A stretch of DNA of 64,000 bases from Macrostomum hystrix (Eukaryota; Platyhelminthes; Macrostomidae), in contig CATNEN010000034.1 in the NCBI GenBank assembly GCA_950097015.1, positions 2,147,501 through 2,211,500 on the forward strand, read 5' to 3'. Positions 38,448 to 50,700 of the stretch are shown piece by piece (positions within the stretch are counted from its first letter, which is position 1; each line of letters opens with the position of its first letter). Below the pieces are notes generated by a model. That model was not told the DNA's origin. It worked only from the letters and a program-made list of their open reading frames with translations, and did not search any database. Both the position numbers and the translations under genes were made by a program.

Positions 38448-39338
38448 TCATGAGTCTGTCTGTGCTGGGTGTCTGTGCTGGGTGTCTGTGCTGGGTGTCT
38501 GTGCTGGGTGTCTGTGCTGGGTGTCTGTGCTAGGTGTCTGTGCTGGGTGTCTGTGCTGGGTGTCTGTGCTGGGTGTAGTGCTGGGTGTCTGTGCTGGGTG
38601 TCTGTGCTGGGTGTCTGTGCTGGGTGTCTGTGCTAGGTGTCTGTGCTGGGTGTCTGTGCTGGGTGTCTGTGCTGGGTGTAGTGCTGGGTGTCTGTGCTGG
38701 GTGTCTGTGCTGGGTGTCTGTGCTGGGTGTCTGTGCTGGGTGTCTGTGCTGGGTGTCTGTCTGTGCTGGGTGTCTGTGCTGGGTGTCTGTCTGTGCTGGG
38801 TGTCTGTGCTGGGTGTCTGTCTGTGCTGGGTGTCTGTGCTGGGTGTCTGTGCTGGGTGTCTGTCTGTGCTGGGTGTCTGTGCTGGGTGTCTGTCTGTGCT
38901 GGGTGTCTGTGCTAGGTGTCTGTGCTGGGTGTCTGTCTGTGCTGGGTGTCTGTGCTGGGTGTCTGTCTGTGCTGGGTGTCTGTGCTGGGTGTCTGTCTGT
39001 GCTGGGTGTCTGCTGGGTGTCTGTCTGTGCTGGGTGTCTGTGCTAGGTGTCTGTGCTGGGTGTCTGTCTGTGCTGGGTGTCTGTGCTGGGTGTCTGTCTG
39101 TGCTGGGTGTCTGCTGGGTGTCTGTCTGTGCTGGGTGTCTGTCTGTGCTGGGTGTCTGTGCTGGGTGTCTGTGCTGGGTGTCTGTGCTGGGTGTCTGTGC
39201 TGGGTGTCTGTCTGTGCTGGGTGTCTGTGCTGGGTGTCTGTCTGTGCTGGGTGTCTGTCTGTGCTGGGTGTCTGTGCTGGGTGTCTGTGCTGGGTGTCTG
39301 TGCTGGGTGTCTGTGCTGGGTGTCTGTCTGTCTGTCTG
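38448..39338. repeat. 13/17-bp minisatellite (CTGTGCTGGGTGT)
   Basis: About 60 units of CTGTGCTGGGTGT, mixed in the second half with 17-bp units carrying an extra CTGT. It gives long open frames on both strands (up to 432 codons) of pure repeat peptide. These are artefacts of the 13- and 17-bp periods with no stop, not genes. Confidence 0.95.
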
Positions 39339-39344
39339 TCCGTC

Positions 39345-39600
39345 ATTCTGGGAAGATTCTCTAAGGAAGATTCTCTGGGGAGATTCTCTGAGGTAGATTC
39401 TCTGAGGGAGACTCTCTGTGGTAGATTCTCTGAGGGAGACTCTCTGAGGAAGATTCTCTGAGGGAGACTCTCTGAGGAAGATTCTCTGAGGGAGACTCTC
39501 TGAGGTAGATTCTCTGAGGGAGACTCTCTGGGGTAGATTCTTCAAGGGGGACTCTCTGAGGTAGATTCTCTGAAGTAGACTCTCTGAGGGTCTCTTGCAG
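39345..39600. repeat. Short GATTCTCTGAGG repeats
   Basis: Imperfect units of about 15-16 bp (GATTCTCTGAGGGAGACTCT) continue directly from the previous array. Confidence 0.85.
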
Positions 39601-40293
39601 GAGAGATTCCCTGAGACAACCTTTACGATTATTGAATAGAGAGCATTTGAGAACTGTATCTTTAAGTTTTTCTGGAACATTCCTAAATCCCTCTTCCCCA
39701 AATCCCTCTGCCCTAAATCCCTCTTCTTCACATCCCTCTTCCCCATATAATTCTCCCTAAACCCCTATCTTTCCCACATATCATTCTTCCAAACTAATAT
39801 TTCCCCAAATTCAAACTTCCCCACATCCCATCTTTCCCATATTCCCCGCTGCCTAACTTCCTTTTATCCCCTTCCTCCCCACATCTCCTAGTCCCGACTT
39901 CCCTTCTGTATCTTCTCTTCCACTCTTCCCTAAACGTCCATCGGGTCTAGATACAAGTCACAAGCGACAAACTTGCCTCGCAAAATGGGCGATAAAGTGA
40001 AATCGGAAGCGAAAAGCTTAGAGGAAAACAAGGGAAAATAGCGGTAGAATTTCACCAGGAATTTTGTTTGATATGCACAGTAAGGCAGGTAAACACGGTG
40101 TAAAAATAGAATAGCTCTGCCAAGTAATACGATATCATGAAAAATGTTAAAATCAGTGATGTGTCACTGCATGAATGCACCGCTGCTCATTTCCGACGTT
40201 GTAAACAAACAGAGAACTGTATAAAAATGATTCATGAAATACTGAATCTGCGGGTAGATCAAATTTGCTGGTTCACTTTCGCAAAAAAAGAAA
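39601..40293. other. Spacer and probable promoter of the sushi-domain gene
   Basis: Pyrimidine-rich sequence (39660-39920) is followed by AT-rich DNA up to the start codon at 40294. No defined promoter element is assigned. Confidence 0.35.
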
Positions 40294-43200
40294 ATGTTTT
40301 TAAGTTTGAGTAAAAACCTAGCGGCCTCCACGAAGAAGCTGCTGCTGCTGATGCTGCTGCTGCTAGTCGAGTTGTTTCAAAGGACAAACAACGCAGGGCA
40401 CTACTGGAATAGTATCAGGGTTCTGCACAATGGTGTCGAGTTCACGTTTAGCCTACCCTTGAGTCTGAGCACAGGAAAACTGTTTGAGGATGATTCCTAC
40501 TCAAACCTGGCTAGCGAATGCCGAGCTCTGACAGTTCAGTCACTGAATGGCCAGCGCATCAATGAGCCCCTCAATGATACTCGAGCTGCTGAAGCCTTCT
40601 CCGCCGCTGTTGCTGCGAAGTGAGTCAGTGAGAACCGGTTAGACTCGTAAACCTACTATTGAACTCACAAGTGAGAACTCACTCATGAGATCGCTCATTA
40701 ATTCACTCATGAACTCACTCATGAACTCACTCATGAACTGACTCATGAACTCACTCATGAACTCACCCATGAACTCACTCATGAAATCGCTCATTAATTC
40801 ACCAATGAACTCACTCATGAACTGACTCATGAACTCACTCATTAACTCACTCATGAACTGACTCATGAAATCGCTTATGAACTCACCCATGAACTCACTC
40901 ATGAACTCAATCACGAAGTCATTTGGCATTTTAATATTGATATTTTAATTAGTTCGTTGTTGGTTGAGCTTTTTGTCGTTGGGTGAGTTTTGAGTACTGT
41001 TGAAAGTTGAGCTCAGACAAGCCGATTATTATCGACCGCCTCCAGTCGCACTCTGAGCCGACTGGTCAACCGTAAGAGGCTTTGCACAGCCTGGTCCTAC
41101 GCGCCAGTGAACTCAGCGACAACCAGCATTGGTCTAGCTTGGAACCTGTTCCTGCCACTGGTCGACACCAATCAGTCATTCTGGAAGCCGCCTTCCGTAA
41201 TGAGCGGAGACAATCTCATTGTGATCAAGAAGGAAAATTCTGAGCTGAAGCTGTCCACTGTAAAAACTAATCGGCTGCTTCATCCCATCTGCGAATTCTT
41301 CCCAACCAGTGAGTTTAACAAGAGTACAGGTGATTTGTCAGACAGGTAGGTTTTCAGACACGTAGATTGTTGGATGGGTAGATTGTCAGACAGGTAGATT
41401 GTCAGACAGGTAGATTGTCAGACAAGTAGATTGTCAGACAGGTAGATTGTCAGACAGGTAGATTGTCAGACAGGTAGATTGTCAGACAGGTAGATTGTCG
41501 GACAGGTAGATTGCAAGACAGGTAGGTTGTCGGACAGGTAGATTGTCAGACGGGTAACTTGTCAGACACGCAAATAGTTAGATGGGTAGATCGTCAGACA
41601 GTCAATTAATGATCATAATTGTTGGTCATAAACTCTAATCCACCCGCCAAATTGCCAGCGAATGTCGGGCCAAATCCTAAAAATGCTGTCTGCTCCGAAA
41701 TTAGCTCAGTTCTCACAGAGGAAGGCAGCGGAAAGGAAGTGAATCAGAGCTACTGTCTCCACAAAAGCGCAATGACTGTGACTGAATCACACAAACAGCT
41801 GTTCTGCGAGAGTCTCAATGGACGATTGGCACAGGCTGAAAGCTTGCAGAAGATGACTAAGCTAAGGTGAGTTGTGAGTTGTCTTAGCCAAATAAGGTTA
41901 TATAAAAATGAATAAAAAGTATGAAATACATCCACAGGTCGTTCCTAGATGAGAACACCAAAAATAATGACTGTCTATTGCTAGCGCTAACTGTGGACAT
42001 CGGCTTTCGCAACTGGCGGCGCCAGAGCCTGTGCCTACCTGGAAAGCTGTGCAGGTCCAGCATGCTTGGTTCGATAGTGAAGCAGGACAGGTCCAATGGC
42101 ATTGTTGTGTACTACGTTTGGCAAAACCAGCTGCCTAAGATTATTAGAGCAATTCCCTATGCTCAAAACTGTGCCGTCCTCTGCACGGGTGAAAATTGGA
42201 ATACATTATGGAGGCATTCTTTACTCACTTAGGAAAGACTGTTTCAGCTGTAATGTGCCTGGAGGCACGAGGGCGTGAGGTGGCTGCAGGAGGACCGAGG
42301 GTTCGACGAAGGACAGGGTGTGAAGTGGCTGTAAGAGGAGAGAGAGTACGAAGAAGGACAGGGTGTGAGGTGGCTGTAGGAGGGAGAGTACGAAGAAGGA
42401 CAGGGTGTGAGGTGGCTGTAGGAGGATGGAGGTTTCGCAGAAGGTCAGGGTGTGAGGTGGCTGTAGGAGGAGGGAGGGTTCGCAGAAGGTCAGGGTGTGA
42501 GGTGGCTGTAGGAGGAGGGAGGGATCGCAGAAGGTCAGGGTGTGAGGTGGCTGTAGGAGGAGGGAAGGTTCGCAGAAGGTCAGGGTGTGAGGTGGCTGTA
42601 GGAGGAGAGAGGGTTCGCAGAAGGTCAGGGTGTGAGGTGGCTGTAGGAGGAGGGAGGGTTTTCAGAAGGACAGGGTGTTAGGTAGCCAGTTGTAGAAATA
42701 AAAGAAATATTGTTTAACTTTAAAGACTATATATATATATTTCTCAGTGTCAACTTGAGTTTACTTGCAACATGCACCGCAGCCATCTCGTGCCCGGATC
42801 CGCACAGCGAGTCGCAACTGACAGCCGCCCACCTGAGCTGTCCAGCCTGGAACTCTAGCGTGCCTGAGGAGGCGCGTCACAGACTGAAGATGCCAGGCGC
42901 TAGTGGCCACATCGAGTACTTTTGCGCTGAGGGATTCAAGCCAAGTGACTCCTCTATCGGAGTACTGCAAAAGCGTCGATGCAGCAGAGACGGCACGTGG
43001 TCATCTTCACGTTGGCCTCCGATTACATGCGAGCCTGTACCGTGCACCGAGACACCAGACAGTCTCAACTACACGGGGGGCAGTCTAACTGCCGTGGGCC
43101 ACTTCCACGGCCCCGATTGGATCTTTGAAGCCATTGACAATGCCAAACTGAAGCATCGCCTTGCGGAAGGTTCCATCAGACCTGCCGACCGGATTGTGCT

Positions 43201-44954
43201 TGCCTGCCCATCGCCACTCATGGGAACATGGCAGGTGAGACATTGTAGGAAAATCTCGCCTAGTACACAACCGTTTCATCTTAGCTCCTACCAAACCTCC
43301 CTACTCCGTTGCTTAGGAGCTGATCTGCCTCGAAGGTGGCGGTTGGCAGGCGACGCCTACCTCGCTGGATGCAGCCGATAAGTGCATCCTAGCCTACTGC
43401 AACAACTCTATACAGATGCCACAGGTGCCGAATGCTGAGCCTATGCTAGCCAGTTACTTAACGCCTAATGACACCTGGGAGGGTCGCAGCTTTGTTTACA
43501 GTTGCTATGGCAACCACACAATTGGCGGAGCAATAAACGGCTCCAGAAGCTTTTCGCTGAGCTGTCTAAACGGATTCTGGACGAGCAAGGACATGGAGAG
43601 CGGCTGTCTGCCCACCGCCTGCGGCGACCTGCCGACCAAAATGACTGTCAGTTCGACTGTTGCCAAAGCGTACGGCGCTGCTGGAGCACCTGTCGGCTCC
43701 CAGATCGATGTCGACTGCTTGCCCGGCTTAGTCGGCAAGACCCAGCGGTTCAGATGTCAGTTTGGCGGGGCCTGGGTTCAGCTGGATGACTCCTCTGGCG
43801 ATTCTTCAGCTGGGGATTGTCAGCCAATGAACTGCAGCCACCCGGAGGAGCTGCAACTGCTACCGCCGGGAGCCGTGCGAATCGAACGCGTCAACTCCAG
43901 CTACCAACCAATCGGGGGAGGGGATGATTATCACTACGGCACTCTGGTGCTGCTGGAATGCGTGCCGCCGTATTTTGGGGGCCGATCAAGCAGAGTGCTG
44001 CTGGCTTGCGGCCTGCTGGCTGAGGGCGCAGTCGGATGGGTCGAAGCCGACCCTGCGAGCAATGCGGGCATGGCCTTCGGCTGCCACAGTGAGCTTGAGA
44101 CACCATTATTTTACTGGCAGAAATATCTTTCTTCCCTATTGAAAAACCATGATAATACTGATAGAAATGACTGGGCGGCCGGCACAACCGCCCAAATACC
44201 TACCCCAGCTAATGCTGCTACCTGCCATTCAGTGCGGAGCGGGTAACACATACGACCTGACACTGAAGCCCCTCTCACACTGAAGCCCCTCTCACACTGA
44301 AGCCCCTCTCACACTGAAGTCCCTCTAACACTGAAGCCCCTCTCACACCGAGGTCCCTCTCACACTGAAGTCCCTCTAACACTGAAGTCCCTCTTACACT
44401 GAAGCCCCTCTCACACTGAAGCCCCTCTCACACTGAAGCCCCTCTCACACCGAAGCCCCTCTCACACCGAACTCCCTCTCACACTGAAATCCCTCTCACA
44501 CCGAACTCCCTCTCACACTGAAATCCCTCTCATACCGAAACGCAAAACTTCAGAGTACTGCAACAACTCCCAGCTTACGGAGCTGGTTGGTCTCGGCCTA
44601 GTAAACGATTTGCAAACGCCATCAGGCGGTTTCACGTCTCCCGAAGCTGACCAGGTGAATGTGACCTGCCAGCCAGGTGCCAGCGTTGTAGGCAACGGCT
44701 CAAGCTACGTGATTGTCGCCTGCATCGACGGTGAATGGTGGCTAACCAGTCCGATGGAGGAAGACGAGAGCGCTCGAGTTGGTCCCGTGGACAAAGTCAT
44801 ATGCCTACCAGGTGGGTCACAGCTAGAATATAGCTTTCCATATGCATTCTTTAGATCATATATTAATTCATATCAAATCTAAATCTAATTATGCTTGGAT
44901 GCCACACGAGACTAAAAAAGGGATTCCTAAACAGCAAAGAGGAAATCAAAGTGA
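40294..44954 (+). CDS. Secreted or surface protein with sushi (CCP)-like domains
   Basis: Eight exons join in phase: 40294-40619, 41046-41308, 41659-41866, 41938-42188, 42783-43234, 43317-44088, 44554-44811 and probably 44935-44954, giving 849 aa. Residues of about 15-30 (KKLLLLMLLLLVELFQ) form a signal peptide. The N-terminal 330 residues are cysteine-poor and unrecognised. From SCPDPHSESQ onward there are several CCP-like modules, for example HIEYFCAEGFKP...CSRDGTWSSSRWPPITCEPV, FVYSCYGNHT...LSCLNGFW, IDVDCLPGLVGKTQRFRCQF and QVNVTCQPGASVVGNGSSY, with the Cys...GxW...C pattern of sushi domains and many N-glycosylation sites. The last small exon would encode AKRKSK and a stop, with an AATAAA about 70 bp on; it is less certain. 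Sushi proteins act in adhesion or complement-like recognition. The partner is unknown. Confidence 0.8.
40665..40925. repeat. 12-bp repeats (ACTCATGAACTC) in sushi gene intron 1
   Basis: About 21 imperfect units of CTCATGAACTCA with GAAATCGCTCAT variants. Confidence 0.9.
41345..41600. repeat. 16-bp minisatellite in sushi gene intron 2
   Basis: About 15 units of GATTGTCAGACAGGTA follow the exon 2 donor. Confidence 0.92.
42250..42685. repeat. 45-bp minisatellite in sushi gene intron 4
   Basis: About 9 units with core GGTGTGAGGTGGCTGTAGGA and TTCGCAGAAGGTCA; the open frame across it is a by-product of a period divisible by three. Confidence 0.92.
44172..44240 (+). repeat. SINE family B fragment
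   Basis: TACCCCAGCTAATGCTGCTACC matches the CCCAGCTAATGCTGGTACC block of the family B SINE at 27390. It lies in intron 6 of the sushi gene. Confidence 0.55.
44250..44535. repeat. 17-bp minisatellite in sushi gene intron 6
   Basis: About 17 units of ACACTGAAGCCCCTCTC ending 19 bp before the exon 7 acceptor. Confidence 0.92.
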
Positions 44955-45077
44955 CCGCTAGCAACACAGGTAATTAGCTACTATGCTGTGATTTCTTGCT
45001 ATATTATTGTCACTACCTGATAGAATAAACCTGCATTCTAAGAATTTGGAATTAAGAAGTTACTTTAGGTTAGGGCT

Positions 45078-46105
45078 GGGAGCAGAGGCATAGGACTGTG
45101 AGGGTAGAGGCATAGGACTGTGGGAGAAGAGGCATAGGACTGTGGGAGTTGAGGCATAGGACTGTGAAAGTAGAGGCATAGGACTGTGGGAGTAGAGGCA
45201 TAGGACTGTGGGAGAAGAGGCATAGGACTGTGGGAGTTGAGGCATAGGACTGTGAAAGTAGAGGCATAGGACTGTGAAAGTAGAGGCATAGGACTGTGAA
45301 AGTAGAGGCATAGGACTGTGGGAGTAGAGGCATAGGACTGTGAAAGTAGATGCATAGGACTGTGGGAGTAGAGGCATAGGACTGTGGGAGTAGAGGCATA
45401 GGACTGTGGGAGTAGAGGCATAGGACTGTGGGAGTAGAGGCATAGGACTGTGGGAGTAGAGGCATAGGACTGTGGGAGTAGAGGCATAGGACTATGGGAG
45501 TAGAGGCATAGGACTGTGGGAGTAGAGGCATAGGACTGTGGGAGTAGAGGCATAGGACTGTGAAAGTAGATGCATAGGACTGTGGGAGTAGAGGCATAGG
45601 ACTGTGGGAGTAGAGGCATAGGACTGTGGGAGTAGAGGCATAGGACTATGGGAGTAGAGGCATAGGACTGTGGGAGTAGAGGCATAGGACTGTGGGAGTA
45701 GAGGCATAGGACTGTGGGAGTAGAGGCATAGGACTGTGGGAGTAGAGGCATAGGACTGTGGGAGTAGAGGCATAGGACTATGGGAGTAGAGGCATAGGAC
45801 TGTGAAAGTAGATGCATAGGACTGTGGGAGTAGAGGCATAGGACTGTGGGAGTAGAGACATAGGACTGTGGGAGTAGAGGCATAGGACTGTGGGAGTAGA
45901 GGCATAGGACTATGGGAGTAGAGGCATAGGACTGTGGGAGTAGAGGCATAGGACTGTGGGAGTAGAGGCATAGGACTATGGGAGTAGAGGCATAGGACTG
46001 TGGGAGTAGAGGCATAGGACTATGGGAGTAGAGGCATAGGACTGTGGGAGTAGAGGCATAGGACTGTGGGAGTAGAGGCATAGGACTGTGGAAGTTGAGG
46101 CATGG
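45078..46105. repeat. 22-bp minisatellite, about 46 copies
   Basis: Units of GGCATAGGACTGTGGGAGTAGA with GAAAG, CTATG and TTGAG variants, downstream of the sushi gene. Long minus-strand open frames (for example 338 codons) are repeat peptides only. Confidence 0.95.
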
Positions 46106-46529
46106 AGCTTAAGCACCGGTTTCTGAGGCTATTTATTACTGGATTTTATCACCCAAGAAGAATTTATTTATTACACATATTACTTACTCATCGGTACTAT
46201 TTTACAATATAAGTTGTAATGAAAGGTAAGGTTTAGTGGTAAGTTTATTATTTCGCACGACATATAGTAATTTAAAATGTGTAGCTCTGATTTCCAAGCT
46301 AATTAATGGAGTTTTTAAAACATGTAGATCTAGGGAGATTTTTCAACGCTATTTTTAAACTTTTCAAACTGTTTTTAAAGTAAATTTCATGCACCAATTT
46401 CTGTTCACTTCGGAATAAAACTAGAATTCAATGCCTTGTCGTCTTTTCGCTTTTATTACACGTATTTTTACTTCGATTTGTGCCACAACTTTTCCTGTAT
46501 TGCTATCAGAAGAATTGGTACAACTGTAC
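46106..46529. other. Short AT-rich spacer between two minisatellites
   Basis: No gene, repeat unit or RNA feature is seen. Confidence 0.4.
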
Positions 46530-47097
46530 AGACTGGATTAGTATGACTGTACAGACTGGATTAGTATAACTGTACAGACTGGATTAGTATGACTGTACAG
46601 ACTGGATTAGTATAACTGTACAGACTGGGTTAGTATGACTGTACAGACTGGATTAGTATTACTGTACAGACTGGATTAGTATGACTGTACAGACTGGATT
46701 AGTATGACTGTACAGACTGGATTAGTATAACTGTACAGACTGGATTAGTATGACTGTACAGACTGGATTAGTATGACTGTACAGACTGGATTAGTATGAC
46801 TGTACAGACAGGATTAGTATGACTGTACAGACTGGATTAGTATGACTGTACAGACTGGATTAGTATGACTGTACAGACTGGATTAGTATGACTGTACAGA
46901 CTGGATTAGTATGACTGTACAGACTGGATTAGTATAACTGTACAGACTGGATTAGTATGACTGTACAGACTGGATTAGTATGACTGTACAGACTGGATTA
47001 GTATGACTGTACAGACTGGATTAGTATAACTGTACAGACTGGATTAGTATAACTGTACAGACTGGATTAGTATGACTGTACAGACAGGATTAGTATG
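46530..47097. repeat. 23-bp minisatellite, about 25 copies
   Basis: Units of GACTGTACAGACTGGATTAG plus TAT; each contains the palindrome CTGTACAG. Confidence 0.95.
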
Positions 47098-47796
47098 ACA
47101 TTTGACAGTTAGTACAGAATGCATGTGGGAAGGCCAACCGATATGAAAACATGAATGTGTACAAATATATAATCCCAACAGTTACCAGTTTTTTGCACAT
47201 AAAATAAATACAAACAATCATGAATAAATTGTTGAGTTAATCGAATACTCAGTTTCACCTGATGGCGAAGGCACAGCATTTGTTCATTGTTGAGTTCTCA
47301 AATAAAAATGGCGAGTTTAATTCTCGTACATATAGGCCAGAACTGTTATTGAACAAGGGTCAGTTGTGAAACAAATTTGCTGAGATAGTAAAAGTCGGAG
47401 CAATAAAGCCAAGAAAAGCAAGATAGCAAAGGAATGCTCAGCTACAATCTTTTTATCTTCTGTCACAATTCTAAAATCAAAATTATAGGCCAATTTTACA
47501 GAACAACGCAAACACTTATAACACTACTCGAAGAAAGTAGTTTCTAAAGATAATTTAGGCTTTCCAAAATTGACTATTTATGAAGATTCATAAAGTGATC
47601 AATAATTTACCTTAACCTTGATACTAATTGTTAATTATTATAACAAAACCAAAAGGCCAGTGAGTAACATAATGACGCAATTTGTGCTGCAATGCTGCAA
47701 AACAAAACAGGTAAGTATTGATTCGAAGCACGACACAAAATAAGCAAAATGGTCACTTTTTGTTCCGTGCTTTGGTTAAAAATAAACTAAAAATTA
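47098..47796. other. 3' flank of methionine synthase
   Basis: AT-rich sequence following the methionine synthase stop codon (minus strand). It probably contains the 3' untranslated region. No other gene is seen. Confidence 0.45.
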
Positions 47797-50700
47797 TTAG
47801 TCGTCACTGTAGGCCAAAATGGTGCCTAGTTGACGTTCGGCCTCCTCAACACTGATGTCTTTGCGGCTGGCGTAGTCTTCGACCTGAGGAGGGAGGTAGC
47901 GTGAGATTCGGATTAGAACATTTAAGAAGTAGAGGTTAGAGGTTAGAAGGGAGACTTTAACAGCCGACAGTGAGAAGTAGACAATAAGATTGATTATGAG
48001 TGACAGTGAGAAGTAGACAATAAGATTGATTATGAGAGACAGCGAGAAGTAGACAATAAGATTGATTATGAGAGACAGTGAGAAGTAGATAATAGATTGA
48101 TTATGAGAGACAGTGAGAAGTAGATAATAAGATTGATTATGAGAGACAGTGAGAAGTAGACAATAAGATTGATTATGAGAGACAGTGAGAAGTAGACAAT
48201 AAGATTGATTATGAGAGACAGTGAGAAGTAGACAATAAGATTGATTATGAGAGACAGTGACAAGTAGACAATAAGATTGATTATGAGTGACAGTGAGAAG
48301 TAGACAATAAGATTGATTATGAGAGACAGTGAGAAGTAGATAATAGATTGATTATGAGAGACAGTGAGAAGTAGACAATAAGATTGATTATGAGAGACAG
48401 TGAGACGTAGACAATAAGATTGATTACGAGTGACAGTGAGAAGTAGACAAGATTGATTATGAGAGACAGTGAGAAGTAGACAATAAGATTGATTATGAGA
48501 GACAGTGAGAAGTAGACAATAAGATTGATTACGAGTGACAGTGAGAAGTAGACAATAAGATTGATTATGAGAGACAGTGAGAAGTAGACAATAAGATTGA
48601 TTATGAGAGACAGTGAGAAGTAGATAATAGATTGATTATGAGAGACAGTGAGAAGTAGACAATAAGATTGATTATGAGAGACAGTGAGAAGTAGATAATA
48701 GATTGATTATGAGAGACAGTGAGAAGTAGACAATAAGATTGATTATGAGAGACAGTGAGAAGTAGATAATAGATTGATTATGAGTGACAGTGAGAAGTAG
48801 ATAATAGATTGATTATGAGAGACAGTGAGAAGTAGACAATAAGATTGATTATGAGAGACAGTGAGACGTAGACAATAAGATTGATTATGAGAGACAGCGA
48901 GAAGTAGATAATAGATTGATTATGAGAGACAGTGAGAAGTAGACAATAAGATTGATTATGAGAGACAGTGAGAAGTAGATAATATATTGATTATGAGAGA
49001 CAGTAAGAAGTAGAAAATAAGATTGATTATGAGAGACAGTGAGAAGTAGACAATAAGATTGATTATGAGAGACAGTGAGAAGTAGACAATAAGATTGATT
49101 ATGAGAGACAGTGAGAAGTAGACAATAAGATTGATTATGAGAGACAGTGAGAAGTAGACAATAAGATTGATTATGAGAGACAGTGAGAAGTAGATAATAG
49201 ATTGATTATGAGAGACAGTAAGAAGTAGACAATAAGATTGATTATGAGAGACAGCGAGAAGTAGATAATAGATTGATTATGAGAGACAGCGAGAAGTAGA
49301 TAATAGATTGATTATGAGAGACAGTGAGAAGTAGACAATAAGATTGATTATGAGAGACAATGAGACGTAGACAATAAGATTGATTACGAGTGACAGTGAG
49401 AAGTAGACAAGATTGATTATGAGAGACAGTGAGAAGTAGACAATAAGATTGATTATGAGAGACAGTGAGAAGTAGACAATAAGATTGATTACGAGTGACA
49501 GCGAGAAGTAGACAAGATTGATTATGAGAGACAGTGAGAAGTAGACAATAAGATTGATTATGAGTGACAGTGAGAAGTAGACCAACGGGATGTCTACTAG
49601 ACAGTGAGAAGTAGACAATGAGATTGAATATGGGAGATTGCGAGAAGTATACAATGAGATAGACTAAGATCTTGTGAGATAAAGAGATTAGGATTATGAC
49701 AAATGAGTAGCTAGAGCCCTCTAAAATTGTATTTTGCAGAACGCCGCGACATAAAAATGAAGGGCATTAAAAGTGTTTAAGAGCGCCAACTGAAATTTTC
49801 ACGGCCAGAAAAACTTGGAATCGCAAATCGCGAACTGGCGAGGGAATTTCCAGCATTCCTAGAATTTCCAGAAATTTGTACAGACCGAGATTAGACTGGA
49901 ATCAGTCTTATCTGCAATCATGCACACCGAATGCGGGCCTTGTAAAATGGAAAATTCTAACGTACACAAAACACCTGTCTACCGCACACTACACCACGCA
50001 TAGAGACGGAAAATTCCACAACCAACTGGGGCAACCCCGCTTATAAACGAACAGGCTGATAGAACGACTGTACAGATTGTATTTTGAGCTCTATTAAAAC
50101 TGGCTTTCTTTTCACTGCGTCAAGAGCGAGAGGAAATCTTGGTCATTGTGAATGGAAAATAAGTGTGTGACATAATTTCTGTTGTTGTGCACGAGGAAAA
50201 AAAAAAGTTACGAGTAAGAATTAAGCATGGTATTATAAATATATTAGGCCTAAAAATTCTAACTATAAGGGTCGATTCTAAACCCGGCCAACATTTTAGA
50301 ATTCTGGCTCTGATCAGGGAAAGTGACAGCTCAAACTGACAGGATCAGGGAAGGTGACAGCTCAAACTGACAGGATCAGGGAAGGTGACAGCTCAAACTG
50401 ACAGGATCTGAGGTGGTGACAGCTCAAACTGACAGGATCTGAAAAGGTGACAGCTCAAACTGACAGGATCTGAAAAGGTGACAGCTCACACTGACAGGAT
50501 CTTAGATAGTGACAGCTCACACTGACAGGATCTGAAAAGGTGACAGCTCAAACTGACAGGATCTGAGATGGTGACAGCTCAAACTGACAGGATCTGGGAT
50601 GGTGACAGCTCAAACTGACAGGATCTGAAAAGGTGACAGCTCAAACTGACAGGATCTGGGATGGTGACAGCTCAAACTGACAGGATCTGAAAAGGTGACA

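Noticed and set aside
38448-39746. Long open frames (up to 432 codons) on both strands
   Set aside because: Pure translation of 13/17-bp repeats and flanking GATTCTCTGAGG repeats; no unique sequence, splice context or start signal.
45065-46081. 338-codon frame and overlapping frames on the minus strand
   Set aside because: Translation of the 22-bp minisatellite only.
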